Notes under the pieces: generated by a model
What the model was told of the DNA's origin: nothing
The model's database searches: none
Seen by the model: the letters and a program-made list of their open reading frames with translations, nothing else
In this document: positions 6,941 through 14,554 of the stretch, in pieces
How the letters are laid out: each line of letters opens with the position of its first letter
Position numbering within the stretch: position 1 is the stretch's first letter
Program-made: the position numbers and the translations under genes
DNA from: Thermoproteota archaeon
GTDB lineage: Archaea > Thermoproteota > Korarchaeia > Korarchaeales > Korarchaeaceae
Assembly: GCA_027491555.1 (NCBI GenBank)
Contig: JAOZGN010000026.1
Location: 1 to 30,944, forward strand
DNA: 30,944 bases
Direction: 5' to 3'

Positions 6941-8331
6941 GGGTGATGGGAGAGTCAGAAGATCGGCTCGGTCAGGCCTTACGTGAGGGTGAACTCAGCG
7001 TCGCAGTGTACGGTCTCGGGTACGTCGGAATTCCCCTACTGGCCGCCTGGCTGTCGGCCGGCGCCAGGGGCATCGGGGTGGACATAGATGAGACCAAGGT
7101 CTCGGCAGTGGCTTCTGGTCGCAGTCCGGTTGAGGAGCCGGGGGTTGAGGAGATCTTCAGGTCGGCGCTCTCGGATAGCAGGCTGAAGGCCACGACCGAT
7201 GGAGTTCTCGCGTCGAAAGAGTCTGACGTGAAGCTGATAGCTGTTCCAACGAAGCTCAAGTTCGCCGGGGGCTCTGTAGAGGCAGATCTATCCGCGCTGA
7301 AGTCGGCCGCGAGGGTGATCGGGGAGGGGCTCAAGGAAGGGGACTTAGTCATCCTTGAGAGCAGCGTCCCACCCGGGACGACAAGGAGGGTGCTGCGACC
7401 TATCCTCGAGGAGGTCAGCGGCCTCACCGCTGAGAGAGACTTCGGCCTGGCCTACAGTCCCGAGAGGATCTACGTGGGAAGGGCTCTCGCGGACATCGTC
7501 GAGAGGTACCCAAAGGTCGTTGGGGGCGTCGGCCCCGAGAGCGCTAGGGTTGCCGCAGCCCTCTACGGGGAAGTAGCCAGGAGGGGCGTGATAGTCCTCT
7601 CTAGCGACGTCGCGGCGGAGTTCGAGAAGCTCGCCGAAGGAGTCTACAGAGATGTCAATATCGCCCTAGCTAACCAGCTGGCGATCCTGGCCGCCAAACT
7701 GGGAGTCGAGTTCGGGGAGATTAGGGAGGCGGCGAACAGTCAGCCCTTCTGTCACCTCCACCGTCCTGGCACGGGCGTCGGGGGAGCCTGCATTCCCATC
7801 TACCCTCACTTCCTGCTCGAGGTCGCACGGGAGGTCGGCGTTGATCTCAGACTCGTGGAGCTGGCTAGGAGGATCAACTCCGACATGCCGAGGCATGTGG
7901 CCCGGCTTGCCCTGGAGGGGGCTCAATGGGCTGGGTTGAATCCAAACTCCGCCAGCGTGTGCGTACTAGGATTGGCGTTCCGGGGAGGGGTGGCGGACAC
8001 CCGCCTTAGCCCAACCTACGATGTCCTGAGGGAACTCCTAAAGCTAGGGTTTAGGAACCTGAGGGTGCACGACCCGCGAGTTCGCGCCGAGAAGGGCTTG
8101 CCTCAGGGGGTTAAGCTCCTCTCTGACATGAGCAGTGCGCTCGAGGGGTGTCAGGTGGCCGTGCTCTCAACCGACCATCCTGAGTACGTTGGGATGAGCC
8201 TGTCGAGACTGCGCAAGCTGTCCAGCGGATCCCTGCGGGTGGTAGTAGATGGAAGGGACTGCCTGGACGCCAGACACGTTCCGGAGGGCATGATTTATCT
8301 GGCCGTCGGGAGGCCGACCAAGGTTGGCTGA
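6937..8331 (+). CDS. UDP-sugar (UDP-ManNAc/glucose-type) 6-dehydrogenase
   Basis: NAD-dependent four-electron oxidation of a nucleotide sugar to the uronic acid, supplying glycans for surface polysaccharide or protein glycosylation. The 464-residue protein has the N-terminal Rossmann motif GLGYVG (26-31), the SSVPPGTT and YSPERI segments, and the active-site loop GTGVGGACIPIYPH with the catalytic cysteine at residue 285. The C-terminal nucleotide-binding domain carries VLGLAFRGGVADTR. The commonest form of the loop is GGHCIPVDP, so alanine replaces histidine and tyrosine replaces aspartate here. The start is GTG 6937, which overlaps the previous stop as GTGA and has GAGAGG upstream. The YSPERI and HRPG features favour the WecC-like branch; the exact sugar is not determinable. 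Confidence 0.9.
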   Translation: MRVMGESEDRLGQALREGELSVAVYGLGYVGIPLLAAWLSAGARGIGVDIDETKVSAVASGRSPVEEPGVEEIFRSALSDSRLKATTDGVLASKESDVKLIAVPTKLKFAGGSVEADLSALKSAARVIGEGLKEGDLVILESSVPPGTTRRVLRPILEEVSGLTAERDFGLAYSPERIYVGRALADIVERYPKVVGGVGPESARVAAALYGEVARRGVIVLSSDVAAEFEKLAEGVYRDVNIALANQLAILAAKLGVEFGEIREAANSQPFCHLHRPGTGVGGACIPIYPHFLLEVAREVGVDLRLVELARRINSDMPRHVARLALEGAQWAGLNPNSASVCVLGLAFRGGVADTRLSPTYDVLRELLKLGFRNLRVHDPRVRAEKGLPQGVKLLSDMSSALEGCQVAVLSTDHPEYVGMSLSRLRKLSSGSLRVVVDGRDCLDARHVPEGMIYLAVGRPTKVG

Positions 8332-9169
8332 CCCAGCCGACATCCTGAGGAGACCAGACCGGCCGCCTGACAGGGAATCCCTCCTCTGGCTGCTCGAGGT
8401 CACTGAGGAGGAGTTTTCGGAGACCTCTCACCTGCTGGAAGTTGAGGGGCCTTCGTGGCCCGTGCTCTTCGTCGGGGACACTCACGGCGACCTCGAGTCC
8501 GCGGTGAGGGCCAAGAGGCTGGCAGCTGAGAAGGGGGCCAGTGTCGTCTTCCTCGGTGACTACGTCGACAGGGGACCGAGTCAGGTCGAGACTCTATCCT
8601 TTGTGCTGGCGTGGCGGCACGTCGAACCGGAGAGAGTGGTGATCCTGCGCGGGAATCACGAGAGCCCCCTCACCAATCCGTACTACGGCTTCTTGCGGGC
8701 TGTGGTTGCCCTATACGATTTACAGGTGTACGAGCAGGCCGCGCGAACGTTTGCGCAGCTCCCTTACGCCGCCATGATTGAGGGTGAAGTGCTCGCGGTT
8801 CACGGAGGAGTTCCAAGGGGGATCAGAGGAGTGGAGGAGATAGCGAGTCTTCCCAAGGGGGATCTGAACCCGGACCACCCGGTCGCCATGCAGCTGCTGT
8901 GGAATGACCCGGACGAGTCCGTGGAGGCCTTCGCCCCGAGCGTGCGTGGTCCGGGGGTGTTCAGGTTCGGGAGAAAGGCCTTCCAGAACTTCATGGAGAA
9001 CTCGAAGCTGAAGCTGCTGGTGAGGGCTCATGAGTTCTTCCCGGAGGGAGTGCGATCGTTCTTCGAAGGGGGCCTCCTGAGCGTCTTCAGCTGCAGGTTC
9101 TATGGGGGAACTCCTGCGGCCGTTCTTATGGACGAGGGGCTTAGCTGGAGGTTCGTTCCTCTCTCATGA
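8324..9169 (+). CDS. PPP-family serine/threonine protein phosphatase
   Basis: A metal-dependent protein phosphatase of the PP1/PP2A superfamily. All metal-site motifs are present in order: GDTHGD (D52, H54), GDYVDRG (78-84), RGNHES (109-114), AVHGG (H160) and RAHEFF (H236). WND (193-195), seen in eukaryotic-type PPP enzymes, is also kept. The 281-residue length is typical for archaeal PP1-arch enzymes. The start is TTG 8324, overlapping the dehydrogenase stop by eight bases, with GGGAGG ten bases upstream, so it is probably translated from the same transcript. Its targets are unknown. The small neighbourhood (membrane fusion, nucleotide-sugar dehydrogenase, phosphatase) hints at an envelope-related role, which is inference. 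Confidence 0.92.
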   Translation: MADPADILRRPDRPPDRESLLWLLEVTEEEFSETSHLLEVEGPSWPVLFVGDTHGDLESAVRAKRLAAEKGASVVFLGDYVDRGPSQVETLSFVLAWRHVEPERVVILRGNHESPLTNPYYGFLRAVVALYDLQVYEQAARTFAQLPYAAMIEGEVLAVHGGVPRGIRGVEEIASLPKGDLNPDHPVAMQLLWNDPDESVEAFAPSVRGPGVFRFGRKAFQNFMENSKLKLLVRAHEFFPEGVRSFFEGGLLSVFSCRFYGGTPAAVLMDEGLSWRFVPLS

Positions 9170-9184
9170 GGTTTCTAGCAATGC

Positions 9185-9877
9185 TCAGTACCAGTCGACG
9201 TAGTAGTCCCAGTACCCCCTCCTGAGCGCCTCCCGCCTCCTCCTGGCGGCCTGTCTGAGCGGCGACCCGAGGACCAGCCCCGTGATGAAGCCCCCTATGT
9301 GCGCCCACCAGGCCACTCCGGAGATGCCAAGGGTTCCCATGATGAGCTGATACACGAACCAGAAGCCGATGTAGTAGTATGCAGGTATCCGGACTATCTG
9401 CCAGAAGAAGCCGTAGGTGACTACGGTCTGTATTCTGGCCTGTGGGTAGAAGAGCCAGTAAGCGCCGAGAACCCCGCTTATCGCCCCCGAGGCACCTACG
9501 GCCGGGACGGATACTGCAGGCGGCGTGAGGCTAGCCAGCACGTGAAGCCCGGTGGCGCCGACCCCAGAGGCTAAGTAGAACGCTAAGTACCTGGCCTTCC
9601 CGAATGCCGCCTCGACGTTGTCCCCGAAGATGTACAGGTACACCATGTTGCCTATCAGGTGCGACCAGCCGCCGTGCAGGAACATGGATGTGAATATCCT
9701 GTACGCGTTTCCCAGCGGATCGGCCAAGAACATGGCGGGGATGAAGCCGAAGTCGTACACGGCCCGCTCCAGGCCGTATGCCAGCTCCCAGAGGAAGACT
9801 ACTGTGTTGATGACGATGAGGGTGTACGTGACGGTTGGCTTCACTCCGCTCGGATTCTCGTCTCTAATAGGGAACAT
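9185..9877 (-). CDS. Rhomboid family intramembrane serine protease
   Basis: Cleaves membrane-protein substrates inside the lipid bilayer. The protein has 230 residues and about six hydrophobic segments. The catalytic serine lies in GASGAISG (S130) and its partner histidine in AHIGGF (H193). The upstream HGGWSHLIGNMVYLYIFGDNVE segment (68-89) supplies the conserved His and Asn of the oxyanion region. The short arginine-rich tail ends in an aromatic cluster (YWDYYVDWY). The start is ATG 9877, with GAGGTGA six bases upstream. It is convergent with the phosphatase gene and downstream of coaD. A separate TATA-like box at 9969-9979 suggests its own promoter and a leader of about 70 bases containing a C/D-box-like element. 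Confidence 0.94.
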   Translation of the reverse strand: MFPIRDENPSGVKPTVTYTLIVINTVVFLWELAYGLERAVYDFGFIPAMFLADPLGNAYRIFTSMFLHGGWSHLIGNMVYLYIFGDNVEAAFGKARYLAFYLASGVGATGLHVLASLTPPAVSVPAVGASGAISGVLGAYWLFYPQARIQTVVTYGFFWQIVRIPAYYYIGFWFVYQLIMGTLGISGVAWWAHIGGFITGLVLGSPLRQAARRRREALRRGYWDYYVDWY

Positions 9878-9890
9878 GGGGTATCACCTC

Positions 9891-9950
9891 GGGCTCAGCC
9901 GACCCTCTTCCGGGGCACTGGACCCCTCTTGCCGAATAGTCATCATCGCC
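9891..9950 (-). ncRNA. Candidate C/D box small RNA (or structured leader of rhomboid mRNA)
   Basis: On the minus strand, AUGAUGA (a perfect C box, 9946-9940) is followed 41 bases later by CUGA (D box, 9898-9895). Flanking GGC and GCC could form a three-base-pair terminal stem. The 60-base span and box spacing fit archaeal 2'-O-methylation guide RNAs. A TATA-like element centred near 9973 predicts transcription starting close to 9948, right at the 5' end. Against it, the internal C' and D' boxes are not clear and the element also lies in the rhomboid 5' leader. The region just 5' of the D box (GAAGAGGGTCGG) would be the guide. Confidence 0.35.
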
Positions 9951-9968
9951 TAGACCTCACTCCCGGTG

Positions 9969-9980
9969 CCAATATTTAGG
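9969..9980 (-). promoter_or_regulatory. TATA-like promoter overlapping the coaD stop codon
   Basis: The minus strand reads CCTAAATATTGG, and the TAA stop of coaD lies inside it. It is placed to start transcription near 9948, ahead of the candidate C/D RNA and the rhomboid gene. Confidence 0.45.
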
Positions 9981-10464
9981 ACTTGAGGATCCTCCCCTGG
10001 CGGTCTATCTCGCCGGCCCTGATCCTAGTGGAGCTCAGCCTCCCGCCGTCCTGCGCAGGGATGAGGGGGCACGCTACGATGTGTAGAGGTCGCAGTCCCC
10101 TCTTCCTCCGGACCTCGTTGACCAGCAGCGCCCCCGGAATAGTCTCCTCCGAGACCACTATGGCTTCGGCCATGCCGTCTTCGCCGGCCGGGCCGACGGG
10201 GTCTGTTATGCGTACGACCTCGTGGTCAACGCCCAGACCCTCTAAGAACTCCTCAACCGTTCTCTTCCTGACCGCAAACGGCTCTATCATATCCCTGTGC
10301 TTCTTCGACCTGAGAAGGGGGCCGTCGGCGAGGCCCACAAACACCTCCCTCCCCAGAGAGGCCGCAAGCCTCAGGAGGGACTCGTGCCCGGCGTGGAGCC
10401 TGTCGAACGTGCCCGCCACTATCACCCTTCCAAAAGGCTTTCTGCACGATCCGCAATCTCCCAA
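9976..10464 (-). CDS. coaD: Phosphopantetheine adenylyltransferase, archaeal type
   Basis: Transfers AMP from ATP to 4'-phosphopantetheine, the penultimate step of coenzyme A synthesis. The 162-residue nucleotidyltransferase carries GTFDRLHAGH (HxGH at 24-27) and SSTRIRAGEID near the C-terminus, in place of the ISSTxIR motif. The archaeal version (COG1019) is only distantly related to bacterial CoaD, and this sequence fits that branch. The start is uncertain. TTG 10464 has GAGGTG eight bases upstream and gives a full first strand before GTFD. GTG 10425 overlaps the previous stop as GTGA but leaves only three residues before the loop. The first option makes a 43-base overlap with the HAD gene. 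Confidence 0.88.
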   Translation of the reverse strand: MGDCGSCRKPFGRVIVAGTFDRLHAGHESLLRLAASLGREVFVGLADGPLLRSKKHRDMIEPFAVRKRTVEEFLEGLGVDHEVVRITDPVGPAGEDGMAEAIVVSEETIPGALLVNEVRRKRGLRPLHIVACPLIPAQDGGRLSSTRIRAGEIDRQGRILKS

Positions 10465-11108
10465 ACCGACACCACCTCTATATCCGGCGTCGTGGTCGAG
10501 TCCTCAGATGCTCGCTTGCCTCTCCTGACCCTGACGGTCTTCATGCCGAACTCGCTGGCCGAGTCGATCCCTTCAGGCCTAGCGGTCACGTAAATGCAGT
10601 TAACGGGATTTACTCCAAGCTCTTCGAGGGCAGACCTGTGTCTCTCGCGGTCTGGTTGGCCTACCCACGCCCTCTCGAAGAAATGGTGCAGGCCTAGCCT
10701 GATAACCTTCTCCCACTCCTTTACGGGACTTCCGGGCGACGATAGCCCGAGGCCGTGGCCACGATCTCGGAGCGTGAGGAGCGTCTTGAAGACTCTGGGA
10801 AGCGGCCTCAGGAAGGCTCGCTTGGTGTCGTGATAGGCTATGACGCCGGCTGCGATGACCCTCGGGTCCACTCTCAGGCCGAGCGCTGATATGGCGTCGT
10901 CGAAGTGCCTCGTGTAATCCTCTCCCCTCGCCTCGACTACTTCGTTCACCTTCCTCAGTAGGACTTCAAAGTCCGCTGGAAGTCCTGCCTCGATCATCGC
11001 AACTACCGCGTTCTCCCTGGCCAGCCTCTTCAGTAGGGTAGCGTCGTATAGGACATCGTCGACATCAAACAGCCACCAGACTCGAGTTTCCTCCGAACCA
11101 GAACTCAA
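10422..11108 (-). CDS. HAD-superfamily protein with degenerate catalytic motifs
   Basis: A 228-residue protein with HAD-hydrolase architecture. Motif I is intact (FDVDDVLYD, D15 and D17), a helical cap covers about 25-100, and motif II gives LSSPG (S123/S124). The segment SPVKEWEKVIRLGLHHFF matches the archaeal HAD group closely related to TIGR02253. The motif III lysine is missing (GQPD at 150-153 instead of GKPD), and motif IV reads VTARPEGID instead of VGDxxxxD, so only D182 remains. It may be inactive, altered or a binding protein. The start is TTG 11108, immediately after the SIS gene stop, with GGTGA just upstream. It is cotranscribed with the SIS gene and coaD. Confidence 0.82.
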   Translation of the reverse strand: MSSGSEETRVWWLFDVDDVLYDATLLKRLARENAVVAMIEAGLPADFEVLLRKVNEVVEARGEDYTRHFDDAISALGLRVDPRVIAAGVIAYHDTKRAFLRPLPRVFKTLLTLRDRGHGLGLSSPGSPVKEWEKVIRLGLHHFFERAWVGQPDRERHRSALEELGVNPVNCIYVTARPEGIDSASEFGMKTVRVRRGKRASEDSTTTPDIEVVSVWEIADRAESLLEG

Positions 11109-12107
11109 TCACATCACCCCCATGGCCTCATCTGGGTCTATACCCAAGCTAAGCGTGACCTTTAGGGCGAGGAGGAGCAACACTGGGGCGTAAACCAGCG
11201 GGGCTATCTCCCCGGGCGGATTGATCCCCAGCGGCACATGAGGACCGGTGGGGCCAACGCCAATCACGATGGCACCGTATCTCTCGGCTGCCATTCTGAC
11301 CTCTGGGCTCCTCTCAGGTTCTATCACTAGCACCGGTGTGCCAGCTGAGAGAAGCCTGTGCTTCGTGGCCAAGAACTCCCCCGGTGATGAGACGTCGCAC
11401 ATTATCCCGGACATGAGCGTTAGCCTATAGGAGAACTCCAGGGCCGCAGGCTTCATCCCATTAGTGGAGACCACGAAGAGGAGGCGAGAGCGCGCGATCA
11501 CTCCGGCCGCCTTCCCCAGCGTAGATTCAGCCCTCCTGAGAGCCTCGGCGGCCTGATCGGGTGTTGCCTCCAGCAAGGATCGGAGGGCGTGAGCCCTGGC
11601 AGGCATCCCTGCCAGCCTCGCAACCTCCGCCGCGAGGAGCAGTCCTGCAACGGACATGGGCGAGAAGAGGCCCATTCTCCCGGGTCCCCTCGTGAACACG
11701 AGGCTGTAGTCTGAAGCCCTATGCAGGGTGCTCCCTGGACTCCCCAGGACGGAGACCACGGGGGCGGCGGGGTCCCTCTTCCTGAGCTCCCTGATGGCCA
11801 GCAGCGCCTCTCGCTCCTCCCCCGTCTCTGAGAATATCACCGCGGCGGGCCTCTTGGGCTTCTCTGCGAGCCAATCGGGGAAGTCCTCAGCGCCCATCTC
11901 GATGGCCCCGGGCCCACCCACCTTGCTGAGGATCCTGCCGAGGAGGGAGGCGGGGTGCAGGGTGGGCCCCACTCCAATCGAGTACACGAACTCCCTCGCG
12001 GCAAGGGCCTCAGCAGCGTACCTGGCCGGAGCCGAGAGCAGAGAGAGGGCCCTCCTCATCAGGGCAGGCTGCTCGAGTATCTCCCTCCTTGTCTCCTCGC
12101 CCCGCAA
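11109..12107 (-). CDS. SIS-domain protein, GlmS-isomerase/AgaS-like
   Basis: A 332-residue protein with two tandem sugar-isomerase (SIS) domains, as in the isomerase half of glucosamine-6-phosphate synthase. The N-terminal EETRREILEQP matches the family's entry helix, and the first SIS domain lies in about 40-170. The second domain begins with FVVSTNGMKPAALEFSYRLTLMSG (about 212-235), corresponding to the G-R-G...A.E.ALKL.E strand and helix. There is no glutaminase domain, so the substrate may be a phosphosugar that is isomerised or deaminated without glutamine; a catalytic role is not proven. The start is TTG 12107, with a TATA-like box at 12136-12146 that would give a leader of only a few bases. 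It leads the minus-strand run with the HAD gene and coaD. Confidence 0.82.
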   Translation of the reverse strand: MRGEETRREILEQPALMRRALSLLSAPARYAAEALAAREFVYSIGVGPTLHPASLLGRILSKVGGPGAIEMGAEDFPDWLAEKPKRPAAVIFSETGEEREALLAIRELRKRDPAAPVVSVLGSPGSTLHRASDYSLVFTRGPGRMGLFSPMSVAGLLLAAEVARLAGMPARAHALRSLLEATPDQAAEALRRAESTLGKAAGVIARSRLLFVVSTNGMKPAALEFSYRLTLMSGIMCDVSSPGEFLATKHRLLSAGTPVLVIEPERSPEVRMAAERYGAIVIGVGPTGPHVPLGINPPGEIAPLVYAPVLLLLALKVTLSLGIDPDEAMGVM

Positions 12108-12135
12108 ATCGTCTCGAGGTGGTCCTCCGGGGCCT

Positions 12136-12146
12136 CCAAATTAAGT
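12136..12146 (-). promoter_or_regulatory. TATA-like promoter of the SIS-HAD-coaD operon
   Basis: The minus strand reads ACTTAATTTGG, centred about 33 bases before TTG 12107. The predicted start near 12113 gives an almost leaderless message. Confidence 0.45.
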
Positions 12147-12200
12147 CCTCCCGATTCGCGTCGGCCCACAACCGTTAAGGAAGACCTACGAACCGGGCGA

Positions 12201-12208
12201 GGGGGTGA
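12201..12208 (+). promoter_or_regulatory. Ribosome binding site that points to a CTG start at 12215
   Basis: GGGGGTGA stands six bases before CTG 12215, ideal spacing. No ATG, GTG or TTG occurs in the M42 peptidase frame between the in-frame TGA at 12206 and TTG 12404. It is the strongest evidence for the non-standard start. Confidence 0.55.
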
Positions 12209-12214
12209 CTCGAG

Positions 12215-13291
12215 CTGCTTGCGGACAGGGTCGAATTCTTCAAGAGGCTGAGCGAGGCGTTTGGGCCCTCTGGCTTCGAGTTAGAGGTCGCGCGGCTCGT
12301 TAGGGACGAGTACGGCCGCTACGCCGACCAGATCCTTTACGACGCGCTGGGCTCCATCATCCTGAAGAAAGATGGCGGCGTTGAGGACGGGCCACGCGTC
12401 CTCTTGGCGGGACACATGGACGAGGTCGGGTTCATCGTGAAGGGCATCACCGAGGGAGGCTATCTCGCCTTCCAGACCCTCGGGGGCTGGGTAACTACGA
12501 CCCTTCCGGCCCACAGGGTAGTGGTCAGATCCAAGAAGGGCGACTACGTTGGCGTTCTCGTCTCGAAGCCCCCTCACCTCCTCCCTCCAGAGGAGAGGAA
12601 GAAGGCGCCTGAGGTAAAGGACCTCTACATCGACGTGGGGGCCACGAGCAGGGACGAGGTCAAGGAGATGGGTATCAGGATCGGCGATCCGGTCGCCCCG
12701 CTCGCCGACTTCAGGACCCTCAGAGGAGGAGAGGTCTGGCTCGGAAAGGCCTTCGACGATAGGATCGGCGTGTTCATGGCCATGGAGGTCCTCAGGCAGC
12801 TTGGATCAGACCACCCAAACGTCGTCTACGCGGCCGGAACGGTCCAAGAGGAGGTGGGGCTACGAGGCGCGGAGACGACCGCTGACGTGGTGAATCCCGA
12901 CGTGGCCATCATCTGTGAGGTGGATATAGCCGGAGACGTCCCAGGGGTGACGGAGCGGGAGGCCCCAGCCAAGATGGGAAAGGGAGCTTCGATAATAACC
13001 TGGGACAGGACCATGATACCCAACCAGGCCCTCAAGGAACTCGTCATCTCAGTGGCGGAGGAGCTGGGCATACCCTACCAGCTGTCGGCGGTCTCTGGCG
13101 GGACGGATGGACACAGGATCCACCTGCACTACAGGGGGGTTCCCACCATCGTAATATCCGTCCCGACGAGGCACATTCACTCCCACAGCTCCATGCTCAT
13201 GCCCAAGGACGTCGATGCGGCCATAAGGCTGATCTCCGAGCTCATCAAGAGGCTCGACCGGGAGACGGTCGAGTCGCTGACCCGCATCTGA
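12215..13291 (+). CDS. M42 family aminopeptidase (tetrahedral/TET type)
   Basis: A cytosolic metallo-aminopeptidase that degrades short peptides, usually as a large dodecamer. The frame opens with a typical M42 N-terminus (LSEAFGPSGFE) and has the metal-binding residues in order: AGHMDEVG (H67), AFDDRIG (D181/D182), VQEEVG (E212/E213), CEVDIAGD (D237), and RHIHSHSS (H322 region). SGGTDGHRIH is also typical, although SGGTDAGAIH is commoner. The length from CTG 12215 is 358 residues, normal for the family. Starting at TTG 12404 would remove 63 residues, including the conserved first helix, so CTG with its strong ribosome site is preferred. The next gene has its own promoter. Confidence 0.88.
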   Translation: MLADRVEFFKRLSEAFGPSGFELEVARLVRDEYGRYADQILYDALGSIILKKDGGVEDGPRVLLAGHMDEVGFIVKGITEGGYLAFQTLGGWVTTTLPAHRVVVRSKKGDYVGVLVSKPPHLLPPEERKKAPEVKDLYIDVGATSRDEVKEMGIRIGDPVAPLADFRTLRGGEVWLGKAFDDRIGVFMAMEVLRQLGSDHPNVVYAAGTVQEEVGLRGAETTADVVNPDVAIICEVDIAGDVPGVTEREAPAKMGKGASIITWDRTMIPNQALKELVISVAEELGIPYQLSAVSGGTDGHRIHLHYRGVPTIVISVPTRHIHSHSSMLMPKDVDAAIRLISELIKRLDRETVESLTRI

Positions 13292-13320
13292 CCGAGGCCT
13301 ATCTCTTTGGCCCCACCCCC

Positions 13321-13330
13321 ATTTTATTAT
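13321..13330 (+). promoter_or_regulatory. TATA-like promoter of the PhoU-TrkA_C gene
   Basis: ATTTTATTAT in an otherwise C-rich stretch predicts a start near 13352, just before GAGGG at 13353-13357 and GTG 13367. It argues against an earlier TTG start at 13307. Confidence 0.5.
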
Positions 13331-13366
13331 CCCCGCCTGAGTCCCCATCTCCGAGGGCTCTCCCCC

Positions 13367-14554
13367 GTGGTGAGGGCGGTCAGACAGAGGACTGTTAGAG
13401 ACATCCTGCTCGAGATGAAGGATCGATCCGAGCTAGCTGTGAGCCTAGCGTACGCGGCCCTGATGTACAACGACGACGAGATCGCGGATGAGGTGCTGGA
13501 ACTGGAGAACGAACTGGACGACCTCAGGTACGAGCTCTCCGTCAGGACCATAGTGGCTGGCAGATCTCTGGAGGAGGCTGAGGAGCTGGCTGCGATACTC
13601 GAGGTGGGGGCTGCCGCAGATGAGATCAGCGACGCGGTGGCCGACCTCGCCAAGATCATTCTGAAGGGCTACCCGCTGCACGAGTCAATCTCGGCCGCGT
13701 TCATGGAGTCAGAAGAGGTCATCGGCCTGGTGAGGCTTGGCGAGGGCGCCCCCCTGGTAGGCATGAGGGTGTCCGAGCTGTACGAGCCGGAGAAGCTAGC
13801 GGGGTGCGACATACTCGCCGTGAAGCGGGCTGGCAGATGGTTGTTCGACTACCCGGACGATCTGGTCCTCCAGGAGGGTGACATGCTCCTACTGGAGGGG
13901 ACCAGAGAAGGGGTGGAGGCCGTAAGATCCCTCCTCGGCCTGCCGATCAGGCCGCGCCCCGAGGGGGTCGAGGTCAGCCAGGAGTCGAGGGAGCTGGCCC
14001 ACGCTCTTCAGGTGCTGAGGGCCCACTCCGAGCTGATGGTGTACCTGGCCTACGCGTCCATGCTCATGAGCAGCCAGGCCATAGCCCTTGAGGTCTCGAG
14101 GCTGGAGGACGAGATCGACGAGCTCCACGAGGAGTTTGAGGTAAAGGTGCTCACGGGACTCGCAGGAAGGGCGGATCCCCGGGCCGTGGTCGGGCTCCTT
14201 AGGGCCGGTTCCGCGACGGAGAGGATAGGAGACGCGGCCCACCGGATGGCCAGCGTCGTGGAGAGGGGAGTCGCGATCCACGAGGTCCTCGCCGCGGTGG
14301 TGGAGGAGAGCGAGGAGTCTATCGCCTGGGTGCGCGTGAAGGAGGATTCCCCGGCGGACGGCAGAGAGATAGGCGAGCTGGAGCTAGAGGAGTCGACCGG
14401 GATGGAGATTCTCGCCGTGAGGCGCGGGCTGAGGTGGGTCTTCGAGCCGAAGGACTCTTTCAGGATCAGGAGCGGGGATATCGTGATATTGCTCGGTCCT
14501 CCCGACGGTCTAGAGGCCGCCCTCAAGGTACTGGGGGCTGAGGAGATTGAGTGA
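13367..14554 (+). CDS. Tandem PhoU-like plus TrkA_C (RCK_C) protein, internally duplicated
   Basis: A soluble 395-residue protein made of two copies of the same two-domain unit. Each unit has a PhoU-like helical bundle (about 1-105 and 205-305), with motifs such as SELAVSLAYAALM and SELMVYLAYASML, and A[AS]TERIGDA/AADEISDA. A TrkA_C/RCK_C domain follows (about 115-195 and 315-393), with CDILAVKRAGRW...LQEGDMLLLEG and MEILAVRRGLRW...IRSGDIVILLG. COG3273 proteins have a single unit; they are thought to regulate ion or phosphate transport in response to a ligand. The start is GTG 13367, with GAGGG nine bases upstream. It overlaps the fused aconitase-X by eight bases. Confidence 0.85.
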   Translation: MVRAVRQRTVRDILLEMKDRSELAVSLAYAALMYNDDEIADEVLELENELDDLRYELSVRTIVAGRSLEEAEELAAILEVGAAADEISDAVADLAKIILKGYPLHESISAAFMESEEVIGLVRLGEGAPLVGMRVSELYEPEKLAGCDILAVKRAGRWLFDYPDDLVLQEGDMLLLEGTREGVEAVRSLLGLPIRPRPEGVEVSQESRELAHALQVLRAHSELMVYLAYASMLMSSQAIALEVSRLEDEIDELHEEFEVKVLTGLAGRADPRAVVGLLRAGSATERIGDAAHRMASVVERGVAIHEVLAAVVEESEESIAWVRVKEDSPADGREIGELELEESTGMEILAVRRGLRWVFEPKDSFRIRSGDIVILLGPPDGLEAALKVLGAEEIE

